Below, piece after piece: positions 54,478-64,000 of a DNA stretch of 64,000 nucleotides. Location of the stretch: the NCBI GenBank assembly GCA_047967505.1, contig CM106539.1; one strand, 5' to 3'. The notes under the pieces were generated by a model, which did not search any database, had not been told where the DNA came from, and was given only the letters and a program-made list of their open reading frames with translations. The first letter of the stretch is position 1, and each line of letters begins with the position of its first letter. Origin of the DNA: Dipteris shenzhenensis. Its lineage: Eukaryota; Polypodiophyta; Polypodiopsida; Gleicheniales. The position numbers and the translations under genes are program-made.

Positions 54478-55500
54478 ATGGCTGAATACTCTTACGAAAA
54501 AAAATTTCAAAAGGATCGATCGGTTCAATGCAAAAAGCAAAAGCAGGCTAAGGGTCAGCATGACCTTGTGCATGATTCTGTTGAAGCACAACTGGTTTAT
54601 GATGTCATGCACGAGGGATTTGCAGACACAAGGAAACAGTGGAAAGACTCTATTCCATCGGTTGATCTCACGGTTGAAGTGGAAGAAATTGTGGATCCAG
54701 TTAGAAAATATGCCAAAAATGCAGTCATTTTATTTTTCCCAGGTCGGATGCCACCTGCTGCAGAGGTAGGCAACTCGTTGACCCGCACACTGGCTGGTTC
54801 GTTTGTTCGTAAGGTACACTATGCAGCCAGAGGCTTTTTTGAGTTCATTATGGTAGATGAGATTCACATGCAAATGCTTTTGGAACATTCGCCACTCTTT
54901 TTTGGGCTACAAATGCTGCACGTTTTGCCATGGTCCCCCACAAGGGATTATCAAGCTCTGATTCGACATCAATGTCTGGTCTGGGGTGAAGTTGTAGACT
55001 TCCTGCAATGCATGGCTTCACTCTTGCCTAAAATTGCAGTAACTTTAGGCCAAGTGGTTTGCCCACCACGGCCTAACGGCAACTCTAATCGATTTTGCAT
55101 TCTTTGGGATACTGATAATCCCACACCGGAGTCTTATTCACTCACGCTGAACAATGTTGACATGGGCAATGCATTTTATAAATTAAAATGGGGATTATTT
55201 GCAGGAGCTTGCTTTGAATGTAAAAATTTTCGGCACATGGCTTCACAGTGTCCAATGAGTCAGCATAAAATGCCTCCTGCTACTCCACCTCCTCAGATGC
55301 CCAATAAGGATGCCTCAACCTCTATTGGGAATAAAAATAAAGGTAATAGACAGTTTTTTGTGAATCGGGATAAAGGCAAAGCCCCAGCTGTTCCAAATGG
55401 GAGTGCCCCTTCCCCTTCGCTTCCTGTTATTCAACCCTCAGCAAAAGCACCAAAACCAATTGATGGATGGCAAAGTCCAAGAAAATTCATTTCTATTTGA
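54478..55500 (+). CDS. LINE G ORF1 (DUF4283-like, CCHC), 340 aa
   Basis: ATG at 54478 in gacATGgctg, chosen because upstream residues in this frame are low-complexity. Charged N-terminus, then the DUF4283-like fold (AARGFFEFIMVDEIHMQML, PLFFGLQMLHVLPW, VWGEVVDF, CPPRPNGNSNRFCILWD). Zinc knuckle CFECKNFRHMASQC (Gly before His is Arg), then a basic Lys/Asn/Pro tail. It ends at TGA 55498-55500. The duplicated copy at 56858 has CGA there, and family members continue RRPPPPRTW..., so this is a C-terminal truncation by CGA-to-TGA. Confidence 0.82.
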   Translation: MAEYSYEKKFQKDRSVQCKKQKQAKGQHDLVHDSVEAQLVYDVMHEGFADTRKQWKDSIPSVDLTVEVEEIVDPVRKYAKNAVILFFPGRMPPAAEVGNSLTRTLAGSFVRKVHYAARGFFEFIMVDEIHMQMLLEHSPLFFGLQMLHVLPWSPTRDYQALIRHQCLVWGEVVDFLQCMASLLPKIAVTLGQVVCPPRPNGNSNRFCILWDTDNPTPESYSLTLNNVDMGNAFYKLKWGLFAGACFECKNFRHMASQCPMSQHKMPPATPPPQMPNKDASTSIGNKNKGNRQFFVNRDKGKAPAVPNGSAPSPSLPVIQPSAKAPKPIDGWQSPRKFISI

Positions 55501-55610
55501 CGACCTCCACCCCCTCGCACTTGGAATGGTGCATCTTCTAGTGGAAACTCTCCAGAGGTCAACTCAGGAATTGGAATCACATGCGCTGCAGTGACAGCTA
55601 GCAGAACCCT

Positions 55611-55716
55611 CTTCCCTGAAGAAGAGGTTGCTGCATTGCTGTCTACTCCTCAGGCAGATGTTTCTTCCCTGAAGAAGAGGTTGCTGCATTGCTGTCTACT
55701 CCTCAGGCGGACGTTT
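55611..55716 (+). repeat. 53-bp tandem duplication
   Basis: cttccctgaagaagaggttg recurs at 55611 and 55664. A single copy is present in unit 2 of the large duplication (~56971). It shifts the ORF1 tail frame. Confidence 0.9.
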
Positions 55717-55848
55717 CTTCTCAAGGAAGAGGCCCTGACCCTGAGGTAGAAATGCAAGGTTGACATCCTGAAGGTTGCTGGTGTACATAGCTGTTTTTCT
55801 GCAAGTATAACTGCTCATTTCAAATACTTTACACTAAATGTTCGAAGG

Positions 55849-56290
55849 ATGTGTGACAATAGGAAATGGAAATCTGTGTGGCTGTATATCAATCGATTTC
55901 AGCCTGAGATAGTGGCACTACAAGAACACAATCAACATGTCTATGCAGGAAAGAAAGGTCATTACTGTGGCTATGATATTTTCTATGCTGGGGAGAACTC
56001 TTTCTCAGGTGTAATCATTTTGATTAAGCATGAGCTTCAGCCAGTTAATGCTTTAAATGACAATCAAGGCAAATGGATTATTCTTCAATGCCTCATTCAA
56101 GGCGAGGTGTTTGAATTTACTTCTGTATATGCACCTAAATCTTCTCGGGATAGAAGTGTAATTTGGGATGCCTTGCACCGATATCCATGGAGATCTCATG
56201 TCTTTATATGTGGGCATTTCAATAATGCCCCGCAACAGAGTGACAATACATCAGGAGATACTCATATGTTAACCTCTGAAAGGCATGCAT
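55849..56290 (+). pseudogene. LINE G endonuclease, first copy, truncated by duplication
   Basis: VALQEHNQH (Glu), SVYAPKS and CGHFNNAPQQ (Asp of GDFN is His), then the reading frame runs into ORF1 sequence (WSPTRDYQALIRHQ) at the duplication joint. Lacks the C-terminal SDH. Confidence 0.85.
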
Positions 56291-57070
56291 GGTCCCCCAC
56301 AAGGGATTATCAGGCTCTGATTCGACATCAATGTCCAGTCTGGGTTTAAGTTGTAGACCTCCCGTATTGCATGGCTTCACTCTTGCCTAAAATTGCAGCA
56401 ACTTTAGGCAAAGTGGTTTGCCTACCGTGGCCTAATGGCAACTCTAATCGATTTTGCATTCTCTGGGATACTGATAATCCCACACCGGAGTCTTATTTAG
56501 TCACGGTGAACAATGTTAACATGGGCAGTGCATTTGATAAATTGAAATGGGGATTATTTGCAAGGGCTTGCTTTGAATGTAAAATTTGGGCACATGGTTT
56601 CACAGTGTCCAATGAGGCAGCATAAAATGCCTCCTGCTACTTTGTCTGCTTAGATGCCCAATAAGAATGCTTCTGCCTCTATTGGGAATAAAAATAAAGG
56701 TAATAGACAGTTATTTGTGAATCAAGATAAAGGCAAAGCCCCAGTTGTTGCAAATGGGAGTGCTTCTTCCCCTTCGCTTCGTGTTCTTCAACCTTCAGCA
56801 AAAGGACCAAAAACTCCAATTGATGGATTGCAAAGTCAAACAAAAGTTATTTCTGTTCGACGACCTCCACCCCCTCGCACTTGGAATGGTGCATCTTCTA
56901 GTGGAAACTCTCCAGAGGTCAACTCAAGAATTGGAATCACATAGGCTGCAGTGACGACTAGCAAAACCCTCTTCCCTGAAGAAGAGGTTGTTGCATTGCT
57001 GTCTACTCCTCAGGCGGATGTTTCTTCTCAGGGAAGAGGCCCTGACCCTGAGGTAGAAATGCAGGGTTGA
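56291..57070 (+). pseudogene. LINE G ORF1, second (duplicated) copy
   Basis: Repeats the ORF1 core to end with TAA at ~56347, a damaged zinc knuckle (CFECKIWAHGF, one-base loss), TAG at 56653 and TAG at 56942. It keeps RRPPPPRTW, which is lost in copy 1. Confidence 0.82.
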
Positions 57071-57187
57071 CATCCTGAAGATTGCTCCTGTACATAGCTG
57101 TTTTTCTGTAAATATGACTGCTCATTCAAATGCTTTACACTAAATGTTCAGAGGATGTGTGACAATAGAAAATGGAAATCTGTCTAG

Positions 57188-57958
57188 TTGTATATCAATC
57201 GATTTCAGCCTGAGATAGTGGCACTACAAGAACACAATCAACATGTCTATGGAGGAAAGAAAGGTCATTACTGTGGCTATGATATTTTCTATGCTGGGGA
57301 GAACTCTTTCTCAGGTGTAGTCATTTTGATTAAGCATGAGCTTCAGCCAATTAATGCTTTAAATGACAATCAAGGCAAATGGATTATTCTTCAATGCATC
57401 ATTCAAGGCGAGGTGTTTGAATTTGCTTCTGCATATGCAACTCAATCTTCTCGAGATAGAAGTGTAATTTGGGATGCCATGCACAGATATCCATGGAGAT
57501 CTCATGCCTTTATATGTGGGGATTTCAATAATGCCCCGCAACAGGGTGACAATACATCAGGAGATACTCATACGTTAACCTCTCAAAGGCATGCATGGTC
57601 TCAATTACTGATTCATCTTGATTTGCTTGATCTTTGGAAGGAATTGCAGCCTTTGTCACCTGGATACACTTTCCAACATAATGCCCTTTCTTCTTATCAG
57701 GCACGTCTGCATCACTGGTATAGTGTAGCTCCGCAACAAAATGATGATTTTACATGCAAAATGTGGGTTGACTATGCCTTTGTGCATTCAGATCATGCAC
57801 CATTATGGTTGACGTTATCTTTTCATTATATGCCAGATGATAGACTGCCTCAAACGCGATGTCTAATTGTGAACAATAGCTATTTGCAGCATGTTGCTTT
57901 CAAGGCAATGGTTACTGAAGCATATCACTCTCTCTTCTCAGAGCCACTTTCATATTGA
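57188..57958 (+). pseudogene. LINE G endonuclease, second copy, near complete
   Basis: APE-type endonuclease. An in-frame TAG just before it (57186; TGG in copy 1), then VALQEHNQH, SAYATQS, CGDFNNAPQQGD (catalytic Asp kept), YQARLHHWY and VHSDHAPLWLTLS (Asp-His). Ends at a frameshift at ~57955. All nuclease motifs except the N-terminal Asn strand are visible. Confidence 0.85.
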
Positions 57959-60738
57959 TAATGCATGGGATTCTTTTGTTTCCAAAATGCAAGTTGTAAT
58001 TAGAGGTTATGGCAAGTCTTACATGAAGACTATGAGGGAAACTGTTGCTCAGGCCCAATTGACTTATCAAAACCTCACTGAACTCAGTCAATTTCGTCCT
58101 TTATCCTTGCATGAGCAAACAACACTATGCCAAGCTAAACATTGTCTCCAAATCAATTATCACCGAAAACTTGCTAAATGGGAGACTAGAGCAAGACAAA
58201 GAGCTTTCACAGATAAAGGCTGCTCTTCCAAACAATTTTTTAAAAGCTTGCATCAGAAGAGATTAAAAACAAACATTTGCAGGGTGCTTATGCCTGATGG
58301 TTCATGGACTACATCACGGTCATAGCTTGCTTCTGTCTGTGTACATCATTTCTCTCAATTATCTCCACTACTCAAGCTTTGGAATTGGAGGAACCTTTTA
58401 CTGAAAGGGAATTCTCAGATGCAATCAAATCCTGTGGGAGATGGAAATCTCCAGGATGGGATGGTCTTACAGTTGAGTTCTTTTTAGAATATTGGCCTCT
58501 ATTGAAGCATACTTTGCTGCATATGGTAAATTCTGCTTGGCAAAATCAGAAAATGCTAAACACATGGAAGAGAGGTCTTGTTGAACTACTTCCAAAAAAG
58601 CAGATTAGTGAATCTTTGGCTGATTGGAGACCTATCACGCTTATGCCAGTCATTTACAAATATACTACCAAAATGATCGTTGATCGGATAAAAGGCTATT
58701 TACATGATAGGTTGCATCCTGCGCAATATGGTTTTGTTCCTCGTAGGCATATCACAGACAACATTGCTAATGCCTATGTTGGAATAGAATATGCTAAATA
58801 TATGCAGCAGGATGTTTTGTTATTGCAAGTTGATATTGCCAAAGCTTTTGATACTGTTAAGTGGGACTTTATTTCACAAACCATGCAGGCTTTGGGATTT
58901 GGCACAAAAATGCAGCAAGTTATCAATTGGCTATATCAAGATAGTAAAGCTGCCTGCATACTTTCAGGGGATATTTCTACAACCTGGACTCTTGGTTGTT
59001 CTGGTCGGCAAGGATGTCCCCTCAGTGCTTTACTATTTGCCGTGGCCACTGATCCAATGCTTCAATATGGACCACCTTTTGGACACTGGCATGTTGCACT
59101 TGGAAATTCCTAGCACCCGTAGCATGATCGCTCAAGCATATGCTGATGATTCTTTCTTTACCCCGAAACATACTTAGAGTGATCTCTCCTTGATTATGCA
59201 AGCTCTTTCTACATATAGTTTAGCTGCTGGTCTTCATGTGAATTTTCAGAAATACAAGCTATTGCCGTTGCATGCTAAAGACTGCCATAGTCTTTTGTGG
59301 CCTGGGGAAATTGTTTCATCTTCTCAATTGATTCGACACCTTGGCTATCCTCTAGGTTGGGGGCTCACTCGTTCTCAACAAACTAATTGGATGCTCACAA
59401 AGTTGAGGGCAAAACTTGAATATTAGAAGCTTGCAACTTGGCCATTACATGTTCGTTTGCGAATAACGCAATCCATTTTGATAGCATACATACAATTCTA
59501 TCTGCCCCTCACCATGTTTACTAAGGCAGATCTGGTTTCCTTTATGTGTGCTATCATGGGAAAATGGGAAGAAAAGTCTCAGATTACTCTCTATGCATCG
59601 TCTCTGTTTTCCAAAGATGCACGGGGGTTTGAACATACTCAATATTCAAATGCATATACTTGCTCTCAATATTCAAATGCATATACTCAATATTCAGCCT
59701 TGGGCTTTCATGATCCGCTCTCTTTTGTTGCATATTGATACTTCTGCTTTTGGGCATTGGCAGCCTACACAGTGGGATTTTCTATATGGCTCTATTCAAG
59801 GCAACATAAGAGGCTACCCTTTTGTCTCTCATTTGCTTCTTGATTGGAAGCATATTTTATACCACTTGGAATGGAAGGGCAGGGATTCTTTGTCAGGAAA
59901 TTCCTTGAGGGCTGAGAATATTTATTGGTCCAATGTATTCCACCCTCCTTTCGCTATACAAGAAGCCAAGCGTTCTATTTTATATCTTTCAAGGGTATTT
60001 CTTCTGTGGCAGATGTACTTCAGGATGATGGCAATCTTTTATCTTTTTCTGCGGCTGCTAGCAAGTATGGTTTTGAGCTCATTATCGTCCTTTATGGCAT
60101 AAAATTTCAGAAATGCTTCAACCTTTCTTGCCGGTACCTCGTTTGGAACTTCAGGATAGGCTTGACGATTGGACTCTATATTCTTCATCTTCTTCAGCCC
60201 GTCCTTTGAAGCTCTCACATATCACAGTGCGTTCTCTATATAGCATATGGATCGCCCACTAAAGTGGTGGAGAAAGCGGCTGCGTCTCCTTTGGCATTAT
60301 AAAGTCCCTCTTCGGCAACAGCTTTTCCTTTGGTGAGTCATACTTGGCATTTTTCCATCTGGGCAGTTACTCACATATAGACATATTGCCCCGACTGTTT
60401 GCCACATATGTCTACATTCTACTGAATCTCTGTGCTTCAGATTTTCTGGCACTGTCCACATACTTGTGATTTCCTCGCTCTCATTTGTCAGAAGCTTCGA
60501 GCAAGATTTCCTACTGTTACTTTTGGCAAGTTCTTCTGGTTAATTGGTTTTCGTCCCGCTAGAAAGGGTTTTGATTTATTTTTGTTTGGGTGTGCTACTG
60601 GGCACTTTGGACTCTATGGATGGAATCATAGAGTCTTTGGTGATCCTACTTTTCCATCTTTTGTTTTTTACAAACGATCTCTACGGCAATTGTTTGATGA
60701 TTGCTTTCAGACTCATTTGATTGATCATGATATATATA
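57959..60738 (+). pseudogene. LINE G reverse transcriptase and C-terminus
   Basis: Linker (KGCSSKQFFKSLHQKR), a small deletion at ~58320, then RT 58377-59113: SPGWDGLTVEFF, LLPKKQ, YGFVPRRHITDN, VDIAKAFDTVKWDF, RQGCPLSALLFA. A one-base shift at ~59100 follows, then QAYADDSFFTPK (YADD intact), TAG at ~59176 and TAG at ~59425. A repeat of caatattcaaatgcatatac lies at 59639-59690. Finger region ~60345-60460 and ORF2 end ~60725. Cut by LINE H before its 3' UTR, so its tail type is unknown. Confidence 0.85.
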
Positions 60739-60810
60739 TGGGTGAAAGAAACCCGCTAGAGGAAGCTTTGTGCAGAAATACACCATGCTAAGCATGTAAT
60801 AAAAAACACC

Positions 60811-63058
60811 TCAGAGGAATGAGGTAGAAAGAAACCAAGGCTGAGGCTGAAAATGCCATCTCAACCCTGTAGAAGTCTCAGCAAAGAAGGGAGAGTCTCT
60901 CCAATCTCTAAGAAAAGTAACTCTCCTGGAGGAGGCTGCTCGAGATGAGCCCTGCATGGTCGCCCAAATGGCCATCAGAGTGTGTATCGTATCTGTCCAA
61001 GTAGTACTGGCCAAGATCTGAGAAGGGTGAACCTGAGAACCCTCCAAAGCCTCAGTGCATCTGGCTCTCCAAATGTGCCATGCTGCAATGCTAGCTAGGA
61101 TCTCCCATGGAGAGTCGACCGAGGAGTGAGCAGCCTTGAAAAGAGTGGCCGGAACATCCTCTAGAGAGCACGACTCCACAAGGTGTCGTCGGATGTGAAG
61201 AGCCCAAGAGGAATCAAGTCTCTCAAAAAATACCTAGGGCCCTGAAAGAGTAAGCCAAGCCACTGATCCCCAGGTCATATAGAAAAGTAGGAGAACAAAA
61301 GTGCTGAAAAGTCTTGCAATCCCCTTCCATATGATTCTCGCCTGTCTGCAATCCCATAGGCAGTGTTGTATTGTCTCCAAAGCAGAAAGGCAACGAGGGC
61401 AAGAAGGGTCAGCTCCAAACCTGGACCTCCAATGGTTTATTGCTATCCCACCATGAATAGAAAGCCAAAAGAAGAGAGTGATTTTTCTATTCCGGTGGGA
61501 TTTCCAGAGTCTCTGCCAAAAAATTTTCTGCAAGTCAGCAGGAATCTGAAAGTTCTCCCAATGATGAGCTCTGGTGGGCCTCCAACCCCTACAGCTGAGC
61601 AGGAATTTCCTGGCATTTCTGACCGTGTAACGAAAGAACAGGATGCCCTTCTCTCGGTGCCCTTCATCTATCCATTCCCATTCCCCAGGGTCCCACTGCA
61701 AAAACTTAATTGGGACACCTCCATAGAGCCACAGCCTCCATGAGCCAAGGGTGAGGAGAAGCGGGTCAGGATCCAAGTACCACTATGAAAGAGAGCCATG
61801 CTCCATGAAGCCCACTATCTTGACTGGCTGAAACGGTACCTCCAACAAGATATTGTCTGTGGATCTGGACAGCCTGTCCCCCGAAGAAACATCAAATACT
61901 AAGGCATCCTCATGTGGGTAAGGAAAAGCAATCACCTGTAAAGGAACTCCCAATCTAGAAAATGCCCCCATCCAGGTGGAGCAAGTAATAGGCATGTCAT
62001 CTGTGTCCACCCAATCCAAGGCCAAGGCTGCATCAATCTGTTGGACTCTCCCTGCACTCCCTCTGAGATTAAGAACCATCTGGGCCTGTTGGTCTGCAGG
62101 AAGCTTCCTGAAGGCTTTCCATGCTCCCACTGTAGATGCAGGGCCCCTCTCCCATCTTGGCCACTGCATGTAAGGAGAAGCTCCAAGTGGTCTGCCAAGC
62201 TCATCCAAAATCCTGTCATTCCACATGATAGGCTGCCTTTCAATCTCTTCATGGGTGGATGGGGGAATCCTGCGAAGAGTACTCCTGAAGCTGGCCCATG
62301 CTTTCAGGATAGCAACCATAAGAGGGGAAGAGGGAGACCTGAGGTGGGCTGTGGTGAAAACCCATCTAGTATTGTGTGTCCAATCCTCTCCTGAAGTGGG
62401 CGTGCGAGACTGTATGCATCTGATAAAAAAATCCTTCCAAGGCTCTTGCCCTAGCATAAGCCCTCTCACAACGAACTTGCAGAGTAAAGCTCTGCACTGT
62501 AGATCTGGGTCGATGATATTCAAACCCCCTTCTCTTGTAGAAAGAATCAAGGTCTCCCAAGCCACCCTGGCTATAACATCAGTTGTGCCATCTAGACCAC
62601 TCCATAAAAAGTTTCATACAGGCCTCTTAAGCTGAGTGATACAATCCCTAGAGTGGCACCAACAAGAGCATACAAACCATGCTGTGGCTAGAAGAACCTG
62701 GTTAACCACCACCACCCTGGAGGCCAAATCAAGTTTGGCTGAGCTCCAGAAAAGGAGCTTTCTTCTAATGCTTTCCAACACCGGAGCAAACTGTTGTGAA
62801 GGAGAGATGCCCACCCCAACCTGGCAGCCCAAATATCTGACGGAGACACCCCTCTGTACCCAAGTGAAGCCAATATCATTACCCCAATCCAGGGTGTCAT
62901 TCTCGCAAATCCAAAAACCACCGGATTTATGCCAATTAATGTGTGCACCTGCAGCCGTGCAAAACAAATCCAAGGTTGTCCGGAAGGAAGGGAGTGTCCT
63001 GGGGGAGGCATCCAAAAAAACAGCCATGTCATCTGCCAACTCACTATCCAGCAGCTCT
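60811..63058 (-). pseudogene. LINE H ORF2 C-terminal half, one frame with three stops
   Basis: Begins at ELLDSELADDMAVFLD, the ADD catalytic box of RT with Leu for Tyr. Thumb and connection follow (TAWFVCSCW, GGLNIID), then a zf-RVT finger (CPRCLSALETIQHCLWDC) at ~61400-61340, and a C-terminal region with WHIWRARCTEALEG. Reading is continuous from 63058 to 60811 with only TGA at 62614, TAG at 61783 and TAG at 61234, and no frameshift. This implies a rather young copy. Without the RT N-terminal half it cannot be active. Confidence 0.85.
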
Positions 63059-63172
63059 ATCACAGACAACATTGCTAATGCCTATGCTGGAATAGAATAT
63101 GCTAAATATATGCAGCAGGATGTTTTGTTATTGCAACTTGATATTGCCAAAGCTTTTGATACTGTTAACTGG
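63059..63172 (+). repeat. ~114-bp inverted LINE fragment inside LINE H
   Basis: Matches LINE G at 58752-58864 on the plus strand with about two substitutions until the last bases, encoding IEYAKYMQQDVLLLQLDIAK and FDTVNW of the RT palm. It lies antisense to LINE H, exactly where H lacks its endonuclease and RT N-terminus. Confidence 0.92.
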
Positions 63173-64000
63173 AGCTGGGGAATGAGGAGGCCTGTGGCTG
63201 GGGTGAAGAGGAATCAGGAGCCCTCATCTGCGCCTGCACTTTCTCGGTTGTCCTGACTGTGGCAGAAACAGTCTGCGGGGAAGAAGTACCTGTAGTCCCC
63301 TCGTGATCAGAAACCAAGGGGTCAGACACCAAAGTGACTGGGGCTGGTGGATCTAAAGGCCCCTCCTGATATGGAACTGTAGTGTCTGGGGCTGCAGCAA
63401 CATCCACCTCTGGAGTCTGGAAGGCGTCTGTCTGGATAGAATCAAAAGTTTCCTCCTGAGGTAAGGGAGCCGCTCTAATAGCTCTCCATCGTGGTACTAG
63501 GTGTGCTGCGGGCATTGGGCGCCCTGCTACCCCTGGTGGTCCTGGGGTGCGCGAAGCAGGGCACCCAGTTGCTCTTGGTGGTCCTGGAGTGCGTGGTACA
63601 GGGTGCTGGGGAGGTACAGTCGTGGTAGTACGTGAAGGAGCCGCACCAGAAGACCTCTTGGGTCTTTTTCTCTTCCTTGGGCACTCTCTAGCAAAGTGCC
63701 CAAGGGTCCTGCAAATCCTGCACTAGTCCTATCTACCTGAAATCTCGACTCTCTGTCAAAAGAGAGAGCCGTCTGGACGCTGAAGCATAATGTGGTCATC
63801 TGAGATGTTAGGGTCAGAGACAATGACCCTACACGAGGCACCCCATCTGCACTGACTGTCTCTGTCGAGGAAGAAGTCTGCACTGACTGCCTCTGTCAAG
63901 GAAGAAGGCATGCCCAGAAGGGAGGGGATCTCCATGACCACTCCAAATGTGGCTCCGATAGTGACAAGCAGTCGATGGTAGACCTGAGAAAGACCAGGAA
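63173..64000 (-). pseudogene. LINE H ORF1 C-terminal part with CCHC knuckle
   Basis: The minus strand reads VVMEIPSLLGMPSS, then RVIVSDPN, the end of a DUF4283-like fold. The CRICRTLGHFAREC knuckle (C-x2-C-x4-H-x4-C) lies at ~63723-63682. A basic stretch PRKRKRPKRSS and a long Pro/Thr/Ser-rich tail run to 63173. Two stops lie just ahead of the knuckle. A 37-bp tandem duplication (ctgcactgactg) at ~63851-63905 disturbs the upstream part. The N-terminus lies beyond the window. Confidence 0.75.

Larger units (their letters stand above)
54931..57606 (+). repeat. 1.36-kb internal tandem duplication in LINE G
   Basis: Unit 1 is 54931-56289 and unit 2 starts at 56290 and runs to ~57600. The joint fuses the endonuclease to the ORF1 core through the shared word CATGGTC. 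The units differ by scattered substitutions and by a 53-bp tandem duplication found only in unit 1. Confidence 0.88.
53889..60738 (+). mobile_element. LINE G: copy with a 5' UTR and complete ORF1, rearranged
   Basis: The only array copy with a 5' UTR and full-length ORF1, followed by endonuclease, RT and C-terminus. It carries a 1.36-kb internal tandem duplication, a 53-bp duplication, several stops and frameshifts, and is cut at ~60738 by LINE H. Inserted at a tttttttca site in LINE F rather than in a (GT)n tract. Confidence 0.85.
60739..64000 (-). mobile_element. LINE H: minus-strand LINE of another family, internally deleted
   Basis: Enters LINE G at ~60738 and extends past the window end. 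In its own order: ORF1 C-terminal part (64000-63173), a ~114-bp foreign piece (63172-63059), then ORF2 from the ADD box to the C-terminus (63058-60811) and a 3' UTR. The endonuclease and the first half of RT are missing. Related to the relic at 127-585. Confidence 0.85.

Noticed and set aside
1-64000. CRISPR arrays, tRNA or rRNA genes
   Set aside because: No regularly spaced direct repeats with unique spacers, no cloverleaf with a CCA-proximal GTTCRA box, and no rRNA core words were seen. The tandem repeats found are transposon duplications.

Overview
The window looks like nuclear DNA of a land plant with a large, repeat-rich genome (a fern, lycophyte or gymnosperm would fit; the sequence alone does not decide). 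Reasons: L1-type LINEs whose ORF1 carries a DUF4283-like domain plus a CCHC knuckle, Ty3/gypsy and Ty1/copia elements primed by initiator Met-tRNA, and one host gene with short exons and canonical GT-AG introns. No rRNA, tRNA, CRISPR or bacterial features were seen. Nearly everything except the host gene is transposon sequence.

Host gene: ten consecutive minus-strand exons between 20452 and 13202 encode the C-terminal ~420 residues of DNA ligase IV (LIG4, non-homologous end joining): the end of the OB-fold, BRCT1, the XRCC4-binding linker, BRCT2 and the stop codon. Every splice phase fits and no internal stop occurs. The 5' catalytic exons are not in the window, so if the gene is intact everything from 20453 to at least 64000 (>43 kb) is one intron packed with transposons. 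A smaller 4.2-kb intron (14592-18817) holds two LINE relics and a GA-rich minisatellite.

Layout: 1-7255, an old minus-strand LINE split by a nearly intact gypsy element (Gypsy-1, 586-7225, TSD GAGAG). 7256-13201, low-information relics, a 1-kb insertion with a 9-bp TSD, a gag-like relic and an antisense copia fragment. 13202-20452, LIG4. 20940-33372, an old plus-strand LINE (L0) that holds a gag-only LTR element (23347-32140, TSD GGCAG), which itself holds a copia element (25638-31561): three levels of nesting. 33373-60738, a head-to-tail array of plus-strand LINE copies (L0b, A, B, C, D, E, F, G). Copies L0 to F are joined through A-run/(GT)n tracts. Copy E is split by a second gypsy element (Gypsy-2, 45938-52563, TSD GGACT). 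60739-64000, a minus-strand LINE of another family (H) with an internal deletion patched by ~114 bp of inverted LINE sequence.

Most notable: the repeated A(n)-(GT)n joints suggest a LINE lineage that ends in, or inserts into, (TG)n tracts and so builds tandem arrays. Also notable are the transposon-filled LIG4 intron, the two gypsy copies with near-identical coding regions but replaced LTR 3' halves, the gag-only element carrying an antisense copia RNase H piece, and stop codons in several elements that look like C-to-T decay of methylated CAG and CGA.
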